A stretch of 64,000 nt of DNA from Melitaea cinxia (GCF_905220565.1 NC_059415.1:8794501-8858500); one strand, 5' to 3'; positions 46,001 to 57,404 are shown, counted from the first letter of the stretch. A program made the numbers and translations. The notes: a model not told the origin generated them from the sequence alone.

Positions 46001-47548
46001 GTTGAATTTGAGCAACTTAAGGAAATATTTTGCAAAATACTAACAAAGTCAATCGTGAATAAAAATTACCAGGTTCGTATCATCTAATATTTTTAAAGTT
46101 TTAAGTTTATGTTTTTTTTAAGTTTTAATTATTCTTTGTTTAAGTTGCTTGGAACGTTGTTTTTGTTTGATACCGGAGAGGGGCGTTAGTGCTACAACAC
46201 AGTTTTTTTAAATATACATTTGTACGTTAGTGACAATGCTGTACCATATTATTTATTCTAAATATTTTTATTTATTTATAATTTTAATTTATTTTTCCTT
46301 ACGTTAATGTACTTTATATACCTTACATTTCCTACGTTTCCTTTGTGATAAAATTTACTTATTGCACATTGGAATTAACTGTTACCTAGAGCGCCCTGAA
46401 TACGTAGTAGTATCGATTTCCGGTTCATTATAATTTTGAGAAGTTATAAAATTAGTTTTGAATTATTATACTAAATATTTCAAACTAATTGTTTTACTTA
46501 AAGGTGCTTAAATATTTATTTGTATTTTACATTGATGGTTAACGTTGATGCAGATCTAAATTACATTTTTTATTAGTTATTGCAACATTATACCCATATT
46601 TTAATCTTATTTTGTTATTACTATTTAAGCTAGCTTAAATCTTAGAAGCAGAATATAATCTAGGATAAAATTAATTCCGAGATTTGAAGCTTTAGATTAT
46701 TTGCTGACTAAGAGTTTCAAATTTACCTTCGGCAATTCCTTAGCGGCGTTTTGATGTAATCCTCCTAAATAAATCGTGTTCGGTGGTACGGGACGATTGT
46801 AATCCCACACAGGATGAACGTTTAGGAATAACATTTCTATGTTTTTCTTTAATTCTGAAATGCTAGGAATACGCTCACCAAAAATTTGCTGCAACATTTT
46901 ATTTTCAGATTCTTCCAAACTTGCAAATACATATTCTGCATCAAACTGGTTATATAGCTCTGATATCTTTTCCCAAAAAGTAAGATTATTTAGTCGTTGG
47001 CGAGTTATTATAGGATATAGAAGAGGGTTCGTTGCAGCTCCTGTCTTACCAAACGTTTCGTATAAACCACCAAAGGAGCTGAATTCAATAACAGGCGCTT
47101 TGTACAAGTAAGAAAATCCTAAAGCTGGTCTCACGCATGATTCAACAAATAATAGATCGAACGACTTATTTTTATCATGTATTAGACTCTGAACTTCTAC
47201 TGACTTCAACTGCTCCTCGAAAACTCCGTTTAGTAGTGTAAAAATGAATTTAATTTGTTTTTGTGCATCGTCCTCTTTTCCTTTTTCCGTAGCCAGAAAG
47301 TTTTTCCACAAACCGTATGACAAGTCGTGCACATCTATTTCCGTTAGGTTTCCAGGACTCTTTCCTTTCGGGAATACTGGATCAGTAGTTATCACAGTCA
47401 CATCGTGGCCCCTCCTCGCTAACTCTAGTATTAAAGGACGAAACACTATTTGATGACTAATTGAAGGAGTCGGAAAAACTGCTAATATCCTTGCACACTC
47501 ACATTTACTCACCACGAAAAATAAAAATAGCGTTAAAACCTTTGACAT
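43082..47548 (-). CDS. UDP-glycosyltransferase 2 (UGT33-like), four exons
   Basis: Exons on the minus strand are 47548-46727, 45954-45732, 44051-43832 and 43361-43082. All have GT/AG borders and phases 0, 1, 2, giving 514 residues. Exons 2 and 3 are 223 and 220 bp, exactly as in UGT gene 1, so the two are tandem duplicates. Expected role: sugar transfer from UDP-sugar to small lipophilic acceptors at the ER. Residues 1-18 form a signal peptide. SISHQ puts the catalytic His at 32. The signature with FITQGGLQSTDEAI and GDQWFN spans about 356-387, and a membrane anchor at about 477-498 precedes a basic tail. The start is the only ATG in frame before the signal peptide. Introns are 772, 1680 and 470 bp, much longer than in gene 1; intron 2 holds SINEs. 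No lesion was seen. Confidence 0.92.
44203..44478 (+). mobile_element. AACCGACTTC repeat in UGT gene 2 intron 2
   Basis: TTGTGTTTGCTCGTAAACG with ACCGACTTCAATTAAATCG at the left and CAGTCGAATTAAGAACCTAC at the right. The interior is shortened to about 275 bp, with a local duplication of AAAAAATACAGTCG. Confidence 0.75.
44758..45262 (-). mobile_element. SINE family B carrying a nested insertion
   Basis: On the minus strand the order is head (GTTGCGCCAACG.. at about 45255), body and RTE-like tail (CAGTGGGATATTACAGGC, about 44760). The SINE is interrupted at 44855-45008 by about 154 bp flanked by the 14-bp repeat AGGGGCTGAGGGTT (44841-44854, 44995-45008). The insert ends in AAAAA and is not recognised. 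All of this lies within intron 2 of UGT gene 2. Confidence 0.8.
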
Positions 47549-47568
47549 ATTTGCTTCGTCCCTGTTAA

Positions 47569-47603
47569 CTGATAAATAAAACTACCTTCATTGCTTTTTA
47601 AAC
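47569..47603 (-). promoter_or_regulatory. Core promoter of UGT gene 2
   Basis: On the minus strand a TATA-type box, TTTAAAAA, begins at 47602, and an arthropod-type initiator, ATCAGTT, has its A at 47570, 32 bp downstream. This is the usual TATA-to-initiator spacing and predicts a 5' leader of about 22 bases. Confidence 0.5.
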
Positions 47604-48060
47604 GTTTCCTATTCACACAGCGTTTAAACCGGCGACATATAATTATTACAATAGTAATTTTCTTGGATGATATACAGAAATTATAAAGATTGAAAATTGA
47701 AATAACCTTGATTTATAACTGGTAATGTACTTTATGATAGATGTATATTTTTCTAAAAAAATGTTTGTTTTTATAAGAACAGTTACTGTTGATGTGTTCT
47801 CGCGAAGCAAGTGTAAATAGTTTTAATCAAAACGAATACGCGTCAAACATCGTCCACGTGTTTCAACTACAACAACTTCATATATTATTCATAATTACCC
47901 TCAGCATACATTACTCAACTACAAGTAATTTATTGTTTGTTTATTATAATAATATATGAAGATTTTATTATATACATATTCTACCTGACTTGGCGAGTTT
48001 TGTAATACTAATTATTATTATTTTTTATTACAAAATAATTTTTAATTTTTTTTTTGAGTT
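47604..48060. other. Upstream region of UGT gene 2
   Basis: AT-rich, no recognised repeat. Xenobiotic-response elements could lie here, but I cannot point to one. Confidence 0.4.
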
Positions 48061-48270
48061 GACGACCGTTGGCGCAGCTGTCACAGCACTAGTTTGTGGC
48101 TGTTGCGGGTTCGATTCCCACACGTTGCAAGCATTTGTATTGACCATATAGATGTTTGCCGGTTATGGGCGTTTGTTTTTGTGTTGGTATTGTTTGTTTT
48201 CGGACCCACGACACAGTAGTCTAACTGGAGGCCGTTGAGTGGGAGACGCTTATTTATTTTTAATTTTTTG
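48061..48270 (+). mobile_element. tRNA-derived SINE, B-related
   Basis: The head CCGTTGGCGCAGCTGTCACAG with box B GGTTCGATTCCCAC is followed by AGCATTTGTATTGACCATAT and GATGTTTGCCG, as in family B. The 3' part is different and ends in TTTATTTTTAATTTTT. Confidence 0.7.
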
Positions 48271-48905
48271 TCATATATGACCTAAAAAAACCAACACAAT
48301 TAAAAAAATATGTAATTCGATGAAGGCCTTCGGAAGTTATGTGCGTACGTAGAATATTATATATTTAGCAATTTTTTTTTTTTTTTTTTATATAGAAACA
48401 TTGATGTTTTGTATTTTCGAGATAAAATTCTTAAGGAAAATATTATAAAAGAACTGTCACGTGGAAATCTTTAACGCGAGGAAATCGTGAGGAAGTTTAT
48501 ACCTACGTACTTCCTTACGTAAACGACGACTTTTCTACAGTAAGTTATATGAGATATATTTTTATCTTTCTAAAGAAGGTCAAAAATAACAAAATAATAA
48601 GAATAAGAATGTATTATGCTATCTATTTGGAAAATCAAAAAGCAATAAAAAATCGATTAACATTAACATCTCGGCCTAATAATGGTTGCAGTAATACCCA
48701 GTGCGTGACAATGCTGTCATTGAAGTTGAAGCAGTAAAGAGAAGGAGTGGAGAGTCCAAACCTTTTAAACAATTATTTAAAAAAAGGGTGTGGGTCAGCT
48801 CCAACGCACGACTTACTCCTTCAGGTCGACTGCCTACATGGGCACAAAAAGGGCTTACTAGTCCAAGAAAAAGATTAATACCGATCAAATGGTAAATAAA
48901 CGAAT
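48271..48905. other. Intergenic DNA with a SINE-like family D relic
   Basis: 48700-48860 (TGACAATGCTGTCATTGAAG, GGAGAGTCCAAACC) may be a degraded repeat. A poly-T run lies at 48371-48390. No gene. Confidence 0.4.
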
Positions 48906-48907
48906 CT

Positions 48908-49012
48908 AATGACGCCATCTATCGATGATACGTTACGACGAGATGACGTTATTAGAAAACGTCGTTACGCCTTTAGACTTTACGCGCTAGATGGCGTTAC
49001 GAGAAACGTAAC
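48908..49012. repeat. Short CpG-rich inverted-repeat unit
   Basis: TGACGCCATCTATCG (48910) is inverted as CGCTAGATGGCGTTA (48986). Inside are ACGTTACG, GACGTTATT and AACGTCGTTACG palindromic pieces. MITE-like. Confidence 0.45.
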
Positions 49013-49880
49013 GAGGTCATTTGTTCGGTAGATTGTACTCCCCATATTTTTAAGGAGTAACTCCAAAAAAATTAAATATGTATAAAATTCAAATCTTTAG
49101 TAAAAAATATTGTTATATCCATATACAGGTGCACACAAGCGAGAGCTATTTAATTAAAACTATAGGATAATATTCATGTAATATTTTTTATAGATTAAAT
49201 TAATTAAACTATTTGTTTTAGTTTGTACGATCCGCGCCGTTTAATTTTACTGATTACTATTTATACGTTTTATAGCACAATGTCTACAGAACGGCCGACA
49301 GGCAAGCATTTTTTTATTGGCCTCTCTATATTTATATTTAAAAATTACGGCAATCGAATTTTTACTTAAATATTAATATTTGTACAAAATAGCATACAGC
49401 TTCGCTACGATAGCAAATACAAAAACAGACAGATCGAAATTCTAAAAGTAATTGCCTATTCCGGATCTCGTTGATATGTCGCCTTTTCTTAAAATCTCTC
49501 ATGAACAGACATCAACCAATTACAATTTCATTATATTACATATAATAAGAAATCGTACAATCATTACACGACATTGTCATGATTATATCATACTCATATC
49601 ACGCCTATCGCAATTTTATAATATTTACGATCCAATAACAAGGTTACCCGCGCTTTCACCCGCATTAATTTAAAGAAGAACGTACTAAAATATTATATAG
49701 TCTATAGCCTTCCTTGGTAAATGGACTATCTAAAAAAATAATATTTTTTCAATTCGAACAAGTAGTTCGTGGGAAAAGCGTGTTCAAACTAACAAACAAC
49801 CAAACTCAAACTCAACTGAACCTCAGCTTTATAATATTTGTACATATAGATGTATATTATAAGTTGTATATATAGTTGTG
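49013..49880. other. Intergenic DNA with a repeat relic
   Basis: 49625-49770 is an inverted relic of the TTTGTTTG repeat (AGTCTATAGCCTTCCTTGG). Otherwise nothing recognised. Confidence 0.45.
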
Positions 49881-49890
49881 TTGTATAGAT

Positions 49891-50216
49891 CATTACAGCC
49901 TATACAGTCCACTGCTGGACATAGGCCTCCACAAGTTGACGCCAAAAATAACGTGAACTCATGTGTTTTGCCCATAGTCACCACGCTGGACAGGCGGGTT
50001 GGTGACCGCAGTACTGGCTTTGTCGCACCGAAGACGCTGCTGCCCGTCTTCGGCCTGTGTATTTCAAAGCCAGCAGTTGGATGGTTATCCCACCATCGGT
50101 CGGCTTCTTAAGTTCCAAGGTGGTTGTGGAACCTTGTTATCCCTTAGTCGCCTCTTACGACACCCACGGGAAGAGAGGGGGTGGCTAAATTCTTTAGTGC
50201 CGTAGCCACACAGCAC
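49891..50216 (-). mobile_element. SINE family A, full copy
   Basis: It is flanked by the perfect 11-bp duplication GTTGTATAGAT (49880-49890, 50217-50227). Near-identical to 11889-12218 throughout, and the RTE-like 3' tail is at its low-coordinate end. Confidence 0.9.
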
Positions 50217-50274
50217 GTTGTATAGATGATACTATTCAATTCACAAATATTTTGTAACTATGGAGTTAGATCGA

Positions 50275-50460
50275 TCGATTCAGCCTGCAACACTCACTGC
50301 TGGACATAGGCATCTTTCTCCATGTAGAAAGATTTGAGCTTAATCCATCACACTGCGCCACTGGGGATTCAAAATCAAAATCAAAAACAGCTTTATTCAA
50401 ATAGGCTCCAAGAGCACTTTCGAATCGTCATTTTACAAATTAAAACTTTAAAAATAAATT
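50275..50460 (-). mobile_element. SINE B relic followed by a LINE 3' tail
   Basis: 50275-50350 (TCAGCCTGCAACACTCACTG, CCATGTAGAAAGATTTGAGC) is the 3' end of family B in complement. 50366-50450 in complement reads GTGCTCTTGGAGCCTATTTG, AATAAAGCTG and a TTTTGA tail, a common lepidopteran LINE 3' end. Confidence 0.7.
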
Positions 50461-50789
50461 AAATTTGTAGTTGTTGAGTTGATTGGCGGGTATATTCACT
50501 ATTATGAGTAACGATTGCTGTCAGGTATTTATGATAATAATCACTCCGGTTAGTTAGTAGGTACTAACTATAAACTCCATATATACTATGTTAGTAACTA
50601 CTAAAGAAAACAAAGGAACACAAACCAAAGGAATTTAGCACGTGGTTTGATGCCGACGATGTTCATCTGTTATATTGTATTGTATTTATTTTTTTCTGCA
50701 ATACATATTTAGTTTTTTTGACAGCTTCAACGGTTTTCTTTTAATATTTGTTTTCAGTGGTCGCAAGTAAGATGAGTAGAACACAGCAG
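50461..50789. other. Intergenic DNA, short SINE B trace only
   Basis: 50480-50530 (GGTATATTCACTATTATGAG, GATTGCTGTCAGG) looks like family B in complement. No gene. Confidence 0.4.
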
Positions 50790-51030
50790 AAAATATCTTG
50801 ATTAGAATCTGGAGCTGAGGAAGTATGTCAACATCACATAATATCATATCTAAATAATATTGCTCTTAAGTTGTATTCTTATGTGGATTAAGGTTGCCAG
50901 AGTACATGGAGAGTCGGGAATAGGCTGGTAACACACTAGCAACGCAGGGGCATTGCTTGCAAGCGTGTGTTGCAAGCGTGCATAAGCTACGGTATCCATT
51001 AACCATCGGGCGGAGCGTTCACTTGCTTAC
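50790..51030 (+). mobile_element. SINE-like family D
   Basis: AATCTGGAGCTGAGGAAGTA, GTTGCCAGAGTACATGGAGA, GGGAATAGGCTGG and AAGCTACGGTATCCATTAAC follow the order seen at 62205-62460, with a small internal duplication (GCAAGCGTGTGTTGCAAGCG). Confidence 0.7.
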
Positions 51031-51489
51031 CACGTTTTTTACGTACATACATTAAAGAGATTAATTTTTATATATACACATTAAAGTAATTCCAACTAAG
51101 TACGTAAAATAAATTTACATATTAGATAATTATCACTACATTACACTATCACGCACTTATTTGTTCGCACAACACTGTGACATGGCCTTGAGATCTGATT
51201 AATCCGATTTGTTGTTTGTTCGATTACTAAAACCAAACCAAATTATATATCGATATCCACCTCAACATATTTTTTTATACACTTTTTATAACAAAATATA
51301 CATAAATTGCCTTTTTGTTATAAATATAATACAAATACACTTTTAGATAATCACGTTACGTGATGTCATTAAATACAATGAATATACCGTTTTTTTATAC
51401 GTCATAATTATAAGGCATATTGCATGCTGAAACATAAGTTAGAAGATTAAATTATGTTGTTCTTTATCTGATAACGCTTACGCACACGC
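51031..51489. other. AT-rich DNA, nothing recognised
   Basis: No supported gene or repeat. Confidence 0.45.
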
Positions 51490-51605
51490 TTCAGGCTACA
51501 GCAGTCCACTGCTGGACATAGATTTCCTTAAGTCCGACATCCGTTTTTCAAGTGGGACGCCCTCAGGCCCACAGGACCGACGAATAAGATTGTCATCGGA
51601 GTGTT
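51490..51605 (-). mobile_element. RTE LINE 3'-end relic
   Basis: CAGTCCACTGCTGGACATAG, TCCGACATCCGTTTTTCA, AGGCCCACAGGACCGACG in complement matches the last codons and tail at 2240-2390 with small deletions. Confidence 0.65.
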
Positions 51606-51815
51606 GATTGATAAGTTAAGAAACAACATCACTAAATTTACTAATCACTGTTTCGATGATAGCTGCTCAGAAACGGTTCGATTTAGTTTTATATATTCAA
51701 CAATGGATGCCATATAAAAATGTCAACATACTGTACACTTAAACCTTTCTAATAAGTCACTTTGTCTAAGGGCAAAAACCGCGAAAAGGCAGAGAGACGG
51801 GGTACAGCACTTTGT

Positions 51816-51965
51816 TAACCGACCTTAAAAAAGAAGGATGTTCTCAATTCGACTGTATTTTTTTATGTGTTTTACCTCAGAACTTTTTACTGGACGGACC
51901 AAATTCGATGACTATTTTTTAATCTAAAGGTGGTGCTTGTCGTTTAGGCTATTTAAGTTTGAAAC
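51816..51965 (-). repeat. AACCGACTTC repeat, partial
   Basis: TTAACCGACCTTAAAAAAG, CTCAATTCGACTGTATTTTT and GAACTTTTTACTGGACGG correspond to one end of the family. Confidence 0.7.
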
Positions 51966-52664
51966 ATTGCATTATGTCATGTCATATTCGCTCTACTCTA
52001 TAATTAATTGCACTGAATCACAGTATGCGTTGAACATTATTGTTTTTATACTAATGATACAGCACAAACTACCTATCATTACACATAATTGGCTATAGTT
52101 CACCGTAGAAGTCATTAGCTATTGTATATCTAATAACCTATCCTTTATTTTACACAGAAAAAATAATAATTATTGTGGTTGTGCTGTTATCTTTATCATT
52201 ACATAGTATATAACAAAGTCACTTCTTGCTGTCTGTATGCTTAGATCTTTAAAACTACGCATCGCATTTTGATGCGGCTTACTTTAGTAAATAGAGTAAT
52301 TCCAAAGGAAGGTTTATATGTATAATACATGCATGATATAGTCGTAAAACACTGATAGTTTTTGTAGCCGTGCGAAGCCGAGGCGGGTCGCTTGTAATAT
52401 ATACATTATTGTCAGCGACTGCGACCCCATCTCTTTTGGGATATTATAGGAGTTGAAACCCCACTAGCTGTATTATATGTTATTCCGTTAATTTTGACGT
52501 ACTCGTAATTAACGAGTACATATTAGTAGTAAAATAGAAATAGTTTTTAAAAATAAACAAACGCTATGGTGTGCCATGTACCCGTCTTAACATTGGCATT
52601 TAGCGAGCTCGATTTCCACTCGCGATGAATTTTTGCATTTGTACAAATATTTCTTTCAGGTTTG
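51966..52664. other. Intergenic DNA with minor repeat relics
   Basis: 52230-52395 (GCCGTGCGAAGCCGAGGCGG) is an inverted relic of the repeat at 20300. No gene. Confidence 0.45.
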
Positions 52665-52890
52665 GTCATCTACCCTTGTGGGTCTCCCCATCGTGCCTCG
52701 GAGAACACGTTAAGCCGTCGCTCTCAGTTGTTAAAAAAGGATGAGGTTTTCAATTTAACTGTATTTTTTGCGTGTGTATTACCTCATATTTTTTTACTGG
52801 GTAGAACGATTTCAATTATTCTTTTTTTTAATTGAAAGGTGATACTTGTCATGTGATCCTATTTAAATTTGATCCAGATCAAGCGAGGAC
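52665..52890. repeat. SINE B piece joined to an AACCGACTTC piece
   Basis: 52668-52732 (TGTGGGTCTCCCCATCGTGC, ACGTTAAGCCGTCG) is from the middle of SINE B. At 52733 it switches to AAAAAAGGATGAGGTTTTCA and ACTGTATTTTTTGCGTG of the other family. Confidence 0.65.
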
Positions 52891-53454
52891 TATGGCTATT
52901 TTTTTGTCTGCATATGTTGTAATGCTGATTTAAATTACATAACAAATAGCAAATAGCTAAATCGCGTTTACACAATATATTCTATAATTTCAGTTCCATT
53001 ATTCCTATATCTAGCTGAAATATACTTCAAATTCGAATTTCAAAATTATTTTTGTGTTGAATGACTTCCATTTACTTATAGGCTATGTAATTTTTTAGGA
53101 CGTTTTTATTTTAAAATTAATGCGGATAAAACCGCGCGTTACAGCTAGTTTTAAATAATTTACTATATACCTGACACTAGGATAATGTTTTAACGTATTT
53201 TTCAAAGAAACATTTTTATATTTTTGAAGTAAACTTACACTGCCATACACACTGCAAACAATGCACAAACACAAGTACTAGGATAGCATAAACGCTGACA
53301 GGTCACGTCCAATACACGCGTATACTGAGGAGACACACCTGATACCAAGATAAAATGTACTAGTAAGATTGGATAGAATACAAATATTGTAAACGGGAAT
53401 TTCTATTTTCATTTTTTTTTTTTTTCGCTAATGGAGGTAGTTTTCGCTTATTGT
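52891..53454. other. Intergenic DNA, nothing recognised
   Basis: No supported gene or repeat beyond a poly-T run at 53411-53425. Confidence 0.45.
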
Positions 53455-53830
53455 AATCTCTATTAGTAATATTGTAAAGAGGAAAGATTTGATTGTTTGT
53501 TTGTTTGCATTGAATAGACTCCGAAACTACTGAACCGATTTGAAAAATTATTTCACTGTTGAGAAGCTACACTATTTGCGGGTGACATAGACTATATTAT
53601 AGTTTCAAAAAATTAGGGATTTTTTTTTTGAAATTTTACTATGACATTTTTCACAATTGGAATCATAAAAGAAATGTAGTGGCGTCAAAATTTTACAAAA
53701 GCAGTGAAACGGTTACTGCCTTTTATCTAACCTAACCTAACCACCACAGAAATTTGGCAAACGCGAGGCAGTACAAATAATGTTTCTACAGTTTCGAGCG
53801 AGTGAAGCCACAAGTGAAAACTAGCTAAAA
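53455..53830 (+). repeat. TTTGTTTG dispersed repeat, relative
   Basis: GATTGTTTGTTTGTTTGCAT, CCGAAACTACTGAACCGATT, TTGCGGGTGACATAGACTAT and a GCGAGTGAAGCC end follow the layout of the 17276 copy. A three-unit CCTAA run lies at about 53728-53742. Confidence 0.5.
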
Positions 53831-54914
53831 ATAAAAAATAAAAACTCGTTCACAAATCGACTTAAAAAGTTTTTTTTTTATTCATAAAAATGTTTCTATA
53901 ACTTTTCTTATCTTGAAGAGTTACCTTTCCTAAGGTTTACTTTGAATAGAATAACAGGCTTTCGAAGTTACTAACTTTGTGATTTAATATAATAATTTTT
54001 CTTTGGTTCTTATACTTTTATATATGGAAAAGACTAGGGTACGCATTTTCAATTCCAAGTAATTTAAGATAAAATTAGTTACAGTGATAGTAATTTAGGC
54101 TGTAGAGTTGATTTCTCAAAAATGAAAGCAAAATAACTAAAGTTATTTCATACAGTAATTTTTTGTAATCACAGCTGAGCAGCTGGTAGGTAAATAACAA
54201 GCTTACTAAGCAACTTAGCTTGCAGAAGCGTCATTTCTTTGACGCGCGGTGAAGCATTGACCGAAACTGACCACACAACAATTTATAGTGTCATTGAATT
54301 TCCTCTGAGAGATCAACTACATAGATATTTTTTAATTTGTTCGAATCGGTGTTGCAAAAATGTTGAGAAGTGTGTATTTCATGTGCCCTGGTACATTTCA
54401 ATAGTCATTATGCCGCTTGACCTCCTGCTTCACCGTTATTTTGTGAGGTAGTTTCCGATACTGAAAATATAGTTGAAGACTGATATAGACTGTTACTCCT
54501 CTGGAAAATTTACTTTGTAGATTCTAACTCCAACTATTAATTTAGTGAGAAGTTCAATGGTGAAATAGCTACATAAACTACATTTTCAAAGGTAAATGTT
54601 TAATATATCTGTTAGTATACGATAGAGTATACTCGTTCGAATTTCACTACCAATTTCGTAATATCCAAAAGAAAATATCTACAAAAAAATTGACTCACAT
54701 AATATGTCACAAGGAAATGTCATCACATACGTCGTTAAATATAATTGGTTTTCTGTCATCTCAACGCCGATATTTGTTAGTTGTTAGTCTAGTCTTGACA
54801 TTTAACAAAATAACATGCGTAGACTAATACATAATACTCGAAGAAGATATCATCATTGTAATAAGTAAAAAAGAAACTGAAACTAATCGTATATATTTAT
54901 TTATGTATAACTAA
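53831..54914. other. Intergenic DNA, nothing recognised
   Basis: No supported gene or repeat. Confidence 0.45.
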
Positions 54915-55725
54915 CTAACTCAACTGGCTCAGTGACCCGAAGTGAGTCTTGGCCTCCGAAACAAGATTTCTCCACTTTGCACGATCTTGCGCGATTTCCC
55001 GCCAATTATTAGCTTGGATCTCACTCAAGTCTGCTTCAACCATGTCCCTCCAGCGGTACCTGGGGCGACCCACCGGTCTACGTCCAGTTGGTCGACCCAG
55101 ATACGCTCTCTTAACTGCTCGATCCTCCCCCATACGTTCGACATGACCGAGCCACCGCAACCGATGGGATTTGGTAACTCCAATGATGTTTGGCTCTGAC
55201 ACCAGGTTTGCAATTTCAGCATTGGTTTTTATTCGCCAGCTGCCATCTTGCCCTTTAGATGGTCCTAGGATCTTACGGTAAATTTTCCTTTCCGTAACCA
55301 GAAGCCTGTTCTCCTCTCTGAGCGTAAGTGTCCAAGCCTCACAACCGTACATTAGGATTGGACGAATGATGGTTTTGTAAATTGTGATCTTTGTCTTCCT
55401 ACTAAGAAGCTTGGACACCAAGACCTTGTGCAGGGCTGCACTGCACCTCAAGGTGTTTTGTATACGGATCTGTATTTCTTCGTCACGTGTATTCGTATCG
55501 GTTACAGTGCAGCCAAGATACTTAAATTTCGACACTCCCTTGTATGTGGTACTTCCAACATGGAGGTCTTGTCTTGCTTCGCGAATGTTCCTATATCGCT
55601 TCATGTGGAAGTACTCGGTCTTGTCATGGTTGATCAAGAGACCAACCTTTTTTGCCTGCTCTTCGAGTGTCATAGCGGCTAAAGCAACATCGTTAATGTG
55701 CTCCCCCAACGAATAAATAGCGATT
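54915..55725 (-). pseudogene. Non-LTR reverse transcriptase, C-terminal fragment
   Basis: One open minus-strand frame of about 270 residues runs to a stop at 54915. It shows the post-catalytic part of a LINE reverse transcriptase: VGLLINHDKTEY, FKYLGCTVT, IIRPILMYGCEAWTL, the HRLRWLGHVERM motif and a GRPRYRWRDMVEADL end block. The catalytic YADD region is just missing at the 5' truncation (the remnant reads INDVALAAM near 55690), and no endonuclease is present. It is cleanly 5'-truncated and otherwise undamaged, which suggests a fairly recent dead-on-arrival insertion. A short TAAATAAATA-type tail follows at about 54890-54910. The clade is not assigned; it is distinct from the RTE fragment at 1924. 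It abuts an RTE scrap and a SINE B copy in opposite orientation. Confidence 0.85.
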
Positions 55726-55736
55726 TTTTTTATAAA

Positions 55737-55800
55737 GATAGGATTAGAAATGAGACTATCCGCGAGAGAACGAAAGTAACCGACATAGTCCACAGAATTA
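55737..55800 (+). mobile_element. RTE LINE scrap
   Basis: The plus-strand reading RNETIRERTKVTDIVHRIS matches the VTDIAHRIS block at 2127-2153 and covers part of what is deleted there. Only about 64 bp. Confidence 0.65.
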
Positions 55801-55802
55801 GT

Positions 55803-56030
55803 GGTCTGGGTGTTTGTGCAGTCCTTGTGGGTCCCCACCATGCCTCGGAGAGCACGTTAATCCGTCGGTCCCGGTTGTTATCATGTACACCTGATAGCGA
55901 TCGTTACTCATAGTAGGGAATATATCCGCCAACCCGCATTGGAGCAGCCTGGTGGATTAAGCTGTGATCCTTCTCCTACATGGGGAAAGAGGCCTATGCG
56001 CCCAGTAGTGGGATATTACAGGCTGAAGCG
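55803..56030 (+). mobile_element. SINE family B, 5'-truncated
   Basis: It runs from TGGGTGTTTGTGCAGTCC to CCCAGTAGTGGGATATTACA and GGCTGAAGCG. It is closer to a presumed consensus than 42040-42383 in several places but lacks the tRNA-like head. Confidence 0.85.
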
Positions 56031-57400
56031 TTTGTATATAAATTAAGTAGATAAGTCCGTTAAAAATAATCTCGTTTCAATTAATAAACATAAATAACAT
56101 TTTATATAATAGTATTTAGTAATTACAAATGTCCATTCATCATTATTTATTGATGGATCACAAACATTTGTACATACATTAGCCGATGAGTGGCGTTTGT
56201 GCGACCGCATTGAATCATGACTTTTCATTGTTTATACTACTTGTTTTAAAATCAAATATCATTTATCTCTAACGCAACTGTGTAGTATGTTTTACGTGAT
56301 ACTATGTAAATAGAACATTATTTGTTGAAACTTATGTACGCGCTTAACTTCCGAACGAAAGCAGCAAATTAGACAATTCTTTTTTTTTGTGATCGTTATT
56401 GCCAGGATAAGATTTGTATAAAGTAATTTAACATAAATATCGTATATCTATACATGTAATAAAACTGTAGAAGTCGAATTTCTGTCCAATGGAAAAAAAA
56501 TCTAAAAACCGAGTCAGGGGGATGTAAGAAGAAAAATACAGGTAATTTAGATTGGATTAAATTTTTTTGTTTGTCTGTTTGTTCATCTGTTTGTACGGGA
56601 TAATCTTTAAAACAAATGGACCTTATTGGTATCTTATGGGTTAATATATGGGATACTTTTGATCGCTAAAAATTAAGGATTTTCCGTAGGATAGTTACAT
56701 TGAAGGAATAATAAATACCACGTGGACCAAGTTGCGGACATCAGCTAGTCTTCGAAAAGAAATGGCCCTAGGAAGATCTAAGAGTCAGCTGCTTTAAATA
56801 CTTTTAAATATACAAACATAAATATATATAATAAGACTATGGGCAAAAATTTTCGGGCTCCGTCCCCTTCTACCGATTCACTTGGCAATGTTAATATCAT
56901 TCCAAAGTATTCACTATTTAAAATCCTTGTCTTATAACGATAAGCATTATCTTGAAAAAAAAAACATCAAAATCGGTACACAAGGTAAAATATTATGATG
57001 TACATATTACGATGTATTATGACGTACACATAAAAATAAATACAGTAGAATAGAGAGTCGCCTCTGTTTTAAATGCGCTCAGATATTAAAGTTATACTCA
57101 TTTCTATTATATAATCTGATCGACTCGTCTCGTAAGATGTGTTGATTTACCTAATACTGTTCCTAGGTCAAGAAAATGTCCAGAAAAATCAAAAACATTT
57201 AACGTTAAATAGAAAATGAATGCCTCGTTTCATTGTTTACTTTATTGTTATTGTAATTTAACGAGGAAATGCTTTTTGCTTTTCTTCGTTCTGTGATTTT
57301 GTTTAAATTGTAAACATAATAAAATACTTCTTTATGCATACAAATCGATGCTAAGATGCAAAAAAGTTTAGAAGGTGAGGATTTTCCGCTTATTTCATGT
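56031..57400. other. Intergenic DNA with repeat relics
   Basis: 56540-56760 is a TTTGTTTG-type relic (GTTTGTTCATCTGTTTGTAC, TTAAGGATTTTCCG). 56935-57075 is an AACCGACTTC relic (CATCAAAATCGGTACACAAG). No gene. Confidence 0.45.
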
Positions 57401-57404
57401 TTTA

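Noticed and set aside
55384..55716. Plus-strand frames across the LINE
   Set aside because: Antisense shadows of the minus-strand reverse transcriptase, which shows clear motifs.
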